Positions 61,208 through 64,000 of a stretch of 64,000 bases of DNA are shown one piece after another. The translations under genes were made by a program, and so were the position numbers. The stretch is taken from the NCBI RefSeq assembly GCF_038595055.1, contig NZ_CP152002.1, positions 2,710,501 to 2,774,500 on the forward strand, in the 5' to 3' direction. The DNA is from Paenibacillus sp. FSL R7-0345. Its GTDB lineage: Bacteria; Bacillota; Bacilli; Paenibacillales; Paenibacillaceae. The notes under the pieces were generated by a model. That model was not told the origin of the DNA and did no database searches. It saw only the letters and a list, made by a program, of their open reading frames with translations. Positions within the stretch are counted from its first letter, which is position 1. Each line of letters starts with the position of its first letter.

Positions 61208-62008
61208 ATGACTATGACGAACAGCCTGATCGTGGTATGTCTGCTTACAATGATTATTAACACGGCAGAAACCTTGTCGTATTCCGTCCGTTTTGCCGGA
61301 GTGAAGCTGAACAAAATTGCGATTGCCCTGTCACTGACCGGAATTATCGTACTCATCTCAAGAACAGCAAACATGATTCAGGCTCCGCTGACAGCCAAAT
61401 TCGTAGACTATTCCAATAATGTGGATACAAGCTTTCCGCTTGGCAATTATCTGCGGATTATTATGCTCGCCTCTACGCTAGGTACCCTGATTGCGATTGT
61501 ACTCTTCCCGACGTTTGTCGGCTTGTTCAGCAGGGTGATTTCCAAGCTTGAAGTGGAAGGCTCAATTCCCAAGCTGCTGAGCAGCGTGACGGTCGAACAG
61601 CTGAAGAACACCCGCAAATATTTCAAAAGACCCGGCCTGCAGCTGCCGAGCTTCCGGTATCTGGGCATCCCAAAGCGGTTCATCATTATGAATATATTTG
61701 TCACCGGGTTCTATACCGTGGGCGTATTGTCTTCCCTGTATGCCGGGCATTTATCGCCCCAGCTGCTCGCTACCGCTTCCAATGCTTCCGGGCTGATCAA
61801 CGGTCTCGCTACTATCCTGCTGACCGTCTTTATTGACCCGCAGCTGGGCATTATCACCCATAAAGCTACGGAAAGTATGGAATACCGTGACCAGCTCGGC
61901 AAAATCTATATTCTGTTAATGTTCTCCCGGGTACTTGGAACACTGCTGGGCCAGCTGGTATTCGAGCCGGCAGCTCATTTCATCAGCTGGATGGTTCAGC
62001 TGATCTGA
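61208..62008 (+). CDS. amj: Lipid II flippase Amj
   Basis: A 266-residue polytopic membrane protein of the Amj (DUF2837, B. subtilis YdaH) family, which flips lipid II across the membrane as an alternate to MurJ. Landmarks: MIINTAETLSYSVRFAGVKLNKIAIALSLTGIIVLISRTANMIQAPL at the start, FPTFVGLFSRVISKLEVEGSIPKLLSSV, RFIIMNIFVTGFYTVGVLSSLYAG, and the end region GLATILLTVFIDPQLGIITHKA. About eight membrane segments. Amj is induced by envelope stress in B. subtilis. GGAGATG lies 13 bases before the first ATG; a second in-frame ATG is two codons later. Confidence 0.93.
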   Translation: MTMTNSLIVVCLLTMIINTAETLSYSVRFAGVKLNKIAIALSLTGIIVLISRTANMIQAPLTAKFVDYSNNVDTSFPLGNYLRIIMLASTLGTLIAIVLFPTFVGLFSRVISKLEVEGSIPKLLSSVTVEQLKNTRKYFKRPGLQLPSFRYLGIPKRFIIMNIFVTGFYTVGVLSSLYAGHLSPQLLATASNASGLINGLATILLTVFIDPQLGIITHKATESMEYRDQLGKIYILLMFSRVLGTLLGQLVFEPAAHFISWMVQLI

Positions 62009-62062
62009 TAGGCCGGCAGTATAAGCCGGGCTGAACCTGCAGCTATGCATCAGCACAGGCAT

Positions 62063-62857
62063 TTACTTCGGCAGCTTGGCTTCAGCCTGGCGCAGGGCAG
62101 CAGTGATCTTCTGCTCCAATACATAGTGCTGCTGCAGCAAGGTGCGGATTTCCGTCATTCTGGCACAGGAAACCTTCATGGCTGCCGCAGCGGTAACCGC
62201 ATCTCCGGCCTTTACTGCAGCCTTGTATCGCTTGTCCGCATCTGAACGGCCCGTCTGGATTTCACTCAGCTGCTTGTTCCCGGCAGTAAGCTGCTTTCTC
62301 AAACCGGACACGGGTGACAAGGCATCCTTGGCAGGCTTGTTCTTCGCGGCAGCGGCAGATTTGGCTGCAGTAAGTGCAATATTCTTCGTCTTAATCTCGG
62401 CTTTGGCTGCAGTTGCCGCCGTCTTTAATTTATTGCGCTTCAAATCCAGCGCAGCAGCAGATTGCAGACTGCCCGCTTTGCGTGCTGCGGTTGCCTGCTT
62501 GCCGAGCGCAGAATATTGCTCCAGCAGGGCAGCATGCTTCTTCTTCGTAGCCTCAGCTTCCGTCTTCAGGCGGCTCAGCTGGCTCTGGTCGGTTGCCTGA
62601 AGTCTTGCATTAATGGCGGCAAGATCGCTGGTGTTCTGCTTACGGAGCTCCTGATTGCGTTTGTTCTCTGTCTTAACGGATTCCTGGAGGCCAATGTAAC
62701 TGCTGTACAGTCCGTTAATCTGCTCGAGCGCCTCATCCCAGTCCGAGGCTGCATCGACCCGGGGAGTATTGCCGGCCAGGAGGGCCAGGATCAGCAGCAG
62801 ACCAGTGAATTTGCGGATTCTGTTCATCATTGCGGGGTTAGCCATATTACTACTCAT
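62063..62857 (-). CDS. Secreted coiled-coil protein, unknown
   Basis: A 264-residue product. Residues about 1-36 are a signal peptide (NRIRKFTGLLLILALLAGNTPRVDA). The rest is almost entirely helical, Lys/Ala-rich coiled coil (LRKQNTSDLAAINARLQATDQSQLSRLKTEAEATKKKHAALLEQ ... LKTAATAAKAEIKTKNIALTAAKSAAAAKNK). There is no recognised catalytic domain. ATG 62857 is chosen because GGAG is seven bases upstream; other in-frame ATGs at 62845 and 62827 are possible. A terminator-like hairpin in its leader suggests attenuation. It may act at the cell surface. Confidence 0.78.
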   Translation of the reverse strand: MSSNMANPAMMNRIRKFTGLLLILALLAGNTPRVDAASDWDEALEQINGLYSSYIGLQESVKTENKRNQELRKQNTSDLAAINARLQATDQSQLSRLKTEAEATKKKHAALLEQYSALGKQATAARKAGSLQSAAALDLKRNKLKTAATAAKAEIKTKNIALTAAKSAAAAKNKPAKDALSPVSGLRKQLTAGNKQLSEIQTGRSDADKRYKAAVKAGDAVTAAAAMKVSCARMTEIRTLLQQHYVLEQKITAALRQAEAKLPK

Positions 62858-62885
62858 CTCCATTCTCCATGTTATTAGAACGCGC

Positions 62886-62935
62886 AAAAAAGCACCCCCA
62901 AGAAAGGCAATAATGCCTGTCCTGCGAGGTGCTTC
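62886..62935 (-). promoter_or_regulatory. Leader terminator (attenuator-like) of the coiled-coil gene
   Basis: On the minus strand: AAGCACC, an inner hairpin AGGCA-TTAT-TGCCT, then GGTGCTTTTTT. It lies 29 bases upstream of the gene start and downstream of a TATACT -10-like box, so it would stop transcription before the gene unless relieved. No known riboswitch class was recognised. Confidence 0.55.
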
Positions 62936-63049
62936 ACCCGCTCAACATGTGTAATTTATTCTCAGTATAGCTTGAATGAACTGGAAAGTCAAGGGATAAA
63001 AGAACATTAGTTCGCTGAATGAAATGAAATGAAACGGCAGGAGGAGCAA

Positions 63050-63916
63050 ATGAACCAGATACAAACAGATACAAAGGATAGAATCGCCTTAATAACAGGA
63101 ACATCGAGCGGCTTCGGGCTGTTGACGGCGCTTAAGCTGGCAGAGCAGGGATATCAGGTAGTTGCTGCTATGCGCGATCTGCAGCGCAAGGACGAGCTGG
63201 TCCGCCAGGCGGAAGAAGCAGGTATATCCTCAAAAATTCACCTAATGACAATGGATGTCACTCATTCCGGGTCCATAGCAGCGGCTCTTTCGGCAATTGT
63301 TGACCGCTTCGGTACGATTGATGTACTGGTGAATAATGCGGGCTTTGCCGTCGGCGGCTTCGTGGAGGAAGTCAGCATGGAGGAGTGGCGGCGGCAGATG
63401 GACACCAATTTTTTCGGACTGATCGAGGTTACCAAGGCTGTTCTGCCGGTTATGCGCAGCCAAAAGGCGGGAACCATCATCAATGTCAGCAGTGTCAGCG
63501 GGCTGTTCGGCTTTCCGGGATATGGTCCTTATGCCGCATCCAAGTTCGCGGTAGAGGGCTTCAGCGAGAGCCTGCGCCAGGAGCTGCTGCCTTTTGGAAT
63601 CAAGGTTATACTGGTCGAGCCGGGCTCCTTCCGCACACCGATCTGGGGTAAAGGGATGGACGGCTTCCAGAGCAGTGAAGCTTCACCTTACAAAAAACAG
63701 CTCGATGAGGTGCTGCGCTACTCCCGGCGGACTGCGGAAACGGCGCCGGACCCCCGGCAGGTGGCCGAACTGATCGGGCGGCTCGTGAATAAGCGGAACC
63801 CTAAGCTGCGCCACCCTGTCGGCAAAGGCATCCAGAGTCTGATTATCGGCAAGATGCTGCTGCCCTGGAAGATGCTTGAACGCATCATCGCCAAATCTCT
63901 GTCAGGGCTGAAATAG
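63050..63916 (+). CDS. Short-chain dehydrogenase/reductase (SDR)
   Basis: A 288-residue NAD(P)-dependent oxidoreductase of the classical SDR family. Rossmann motif TGTSSGFG at 17-24, NNAG at about 95-98, catalytic Ser in NVSSVSG (about 147-148), and Tyr 161 and Lys 165 in GPYAASK. The C-terminal 80 residues (RYSRRTAETAPDPRQVAELIGRLVNKRNPKLRHPVGKG) form an extended substrate-binding lobe. ATG 63050 is chosen with AGGAGGAG seven bases upstream; ATG 63029 has none. The substrate is unknown. It is divergent from the coiled-coil gene. Confidence 0.93.
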   Translation: MNQIQTDTKDRIALITGTSSGFGLLTALKLAEQGYQVVAAMRDLQRKDELVRQAEEAGISSKIHLMTMDVTHSGSIAAALSAIVDRFGTIDVLVNNAGFAVGGFVEEVSMEEWRRQMDTNFFGLIEVTKAVLPVMRSQKAGTIINVSSVSGLFGFPGYGPYAASKFAVEGFSESLRQELLPFGIKVILVEPGSFRTPIWGKGMDGFQSSEASPYKKQLDEVLRYSRRTAETAPDPRQVAELIGRLVNKRNPKLRHPVGKGIQSLIIGKMLLPWKMLERIIAKSLSGLK

Positions 63917-63975
63917 AATCGTACATCTCTGCAGGACGGACAGCAGGAAACCATAGTTAGAGGGAAGTGTGTTAC

Positions 63976-64000
63976 TTGAACAGAAAAGTATTATACATTG
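63976..64000 (+). CDS. Start of an open frame cut by the window edge
   Basis: TTG followed by AACAGAAAAGTATTATACAT, reading M-N-R-K-V-L-Y-I, with GAGGGA about ten bases upstream. Only eight codons are visible, so the product cannot be named. Confidence 0.4.

Overview
The window looks like a chromosomal segment of a spore-forming, Gram-positive plant-polysaccharide degrader, most likely Paenibacillus. The reasons are strong AAGGAGG-type ribosome sites, many GTG/TTG starts, YesM/YesN-type two-component pairs beside MalFG-type ABC importers, a GerA-family spore germination receptor, Amj, a sigma/anti-sigma pair, and eight different glycoside hydrolase families. No tRNA, rRNA, insertion sequence, prophage or CRISPR array was seen. 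The assignment rests on family recognition by reading, not on a search.

Layout. 1-4133: end of a sugar-binding protein, two permeases, a GH130 phosphorylase and a CE7 esterase (one operon). 4346-6240: hflK-hflC. 6438-12374: GH27 alpha-galactosidase, a small Cys-rich protein, two AraC regulators on the minus strand and a divergent GH2 enzyme. 12484-13737: cdd and rhaM, followed by a repeat-rich gap to 14932. 14933-21827: a second binding protein/permease operon with GH42 and GH43 enzymes, facing a YesN/YesM-type pair (22122-25533). 25830-30438: AI-2E-type permease, Asp23 protein, an OmpR-type two-component pair and a TIM-barrel isomerase. 30739-33382: GH16 glucanase with a ricin-type lectin tail, a membrane protein and a divergent TetR. 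33993-39598: SGNH esterase and divergent GH115 alpha-glucuronidase with an AraC regulator. 39635-43863: Ger receptor cluster. 43954-50913: ferredoxin, a DnaJ-like membrane protein, pdxK, an ECF sigma/anti-sigma pair and two glycosyltransferases. 51049-64000: small metabolic and stress genes, an HxlR/nitroreductase pair, a cidAB-type pair, GH51 arabinofuranosidase with a divergent regulator, and small, membrane or oxidoreductase genes.

How it works together. The carbohydrate genes cover galactomannan side chains and backbone (GH27, GH130), acetylated and glucuronylated arabinoxylan (CE7, SGNH, GH115, GH43, GH51), beta-galactosides (GH42, GH2) and beta-glucan (secreted GH16). Apart from GH16 they lack export signals. 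This suggests that oligosaccharides are imported by the ABC systems and finished in the cytoplasm under local AraC, YesN or ArsR-like control.

The most unusual signal is a set of four intergenic repeat arrays (13053-13240, 14132-14613, 21928-22110, 33415-33720). They have different sequences but the same 51-base period, and each unit is built around a short palindrome. Two of them share a conserved head in which one stem base pair has changed in a compensatory way (G-C to C-G fashion). I know of no named element with these properties. Also notable are a 28-base motif shared by the second sugar operon and the YesM promoter region, and a response regulator whose only plausible start codon is ATT.
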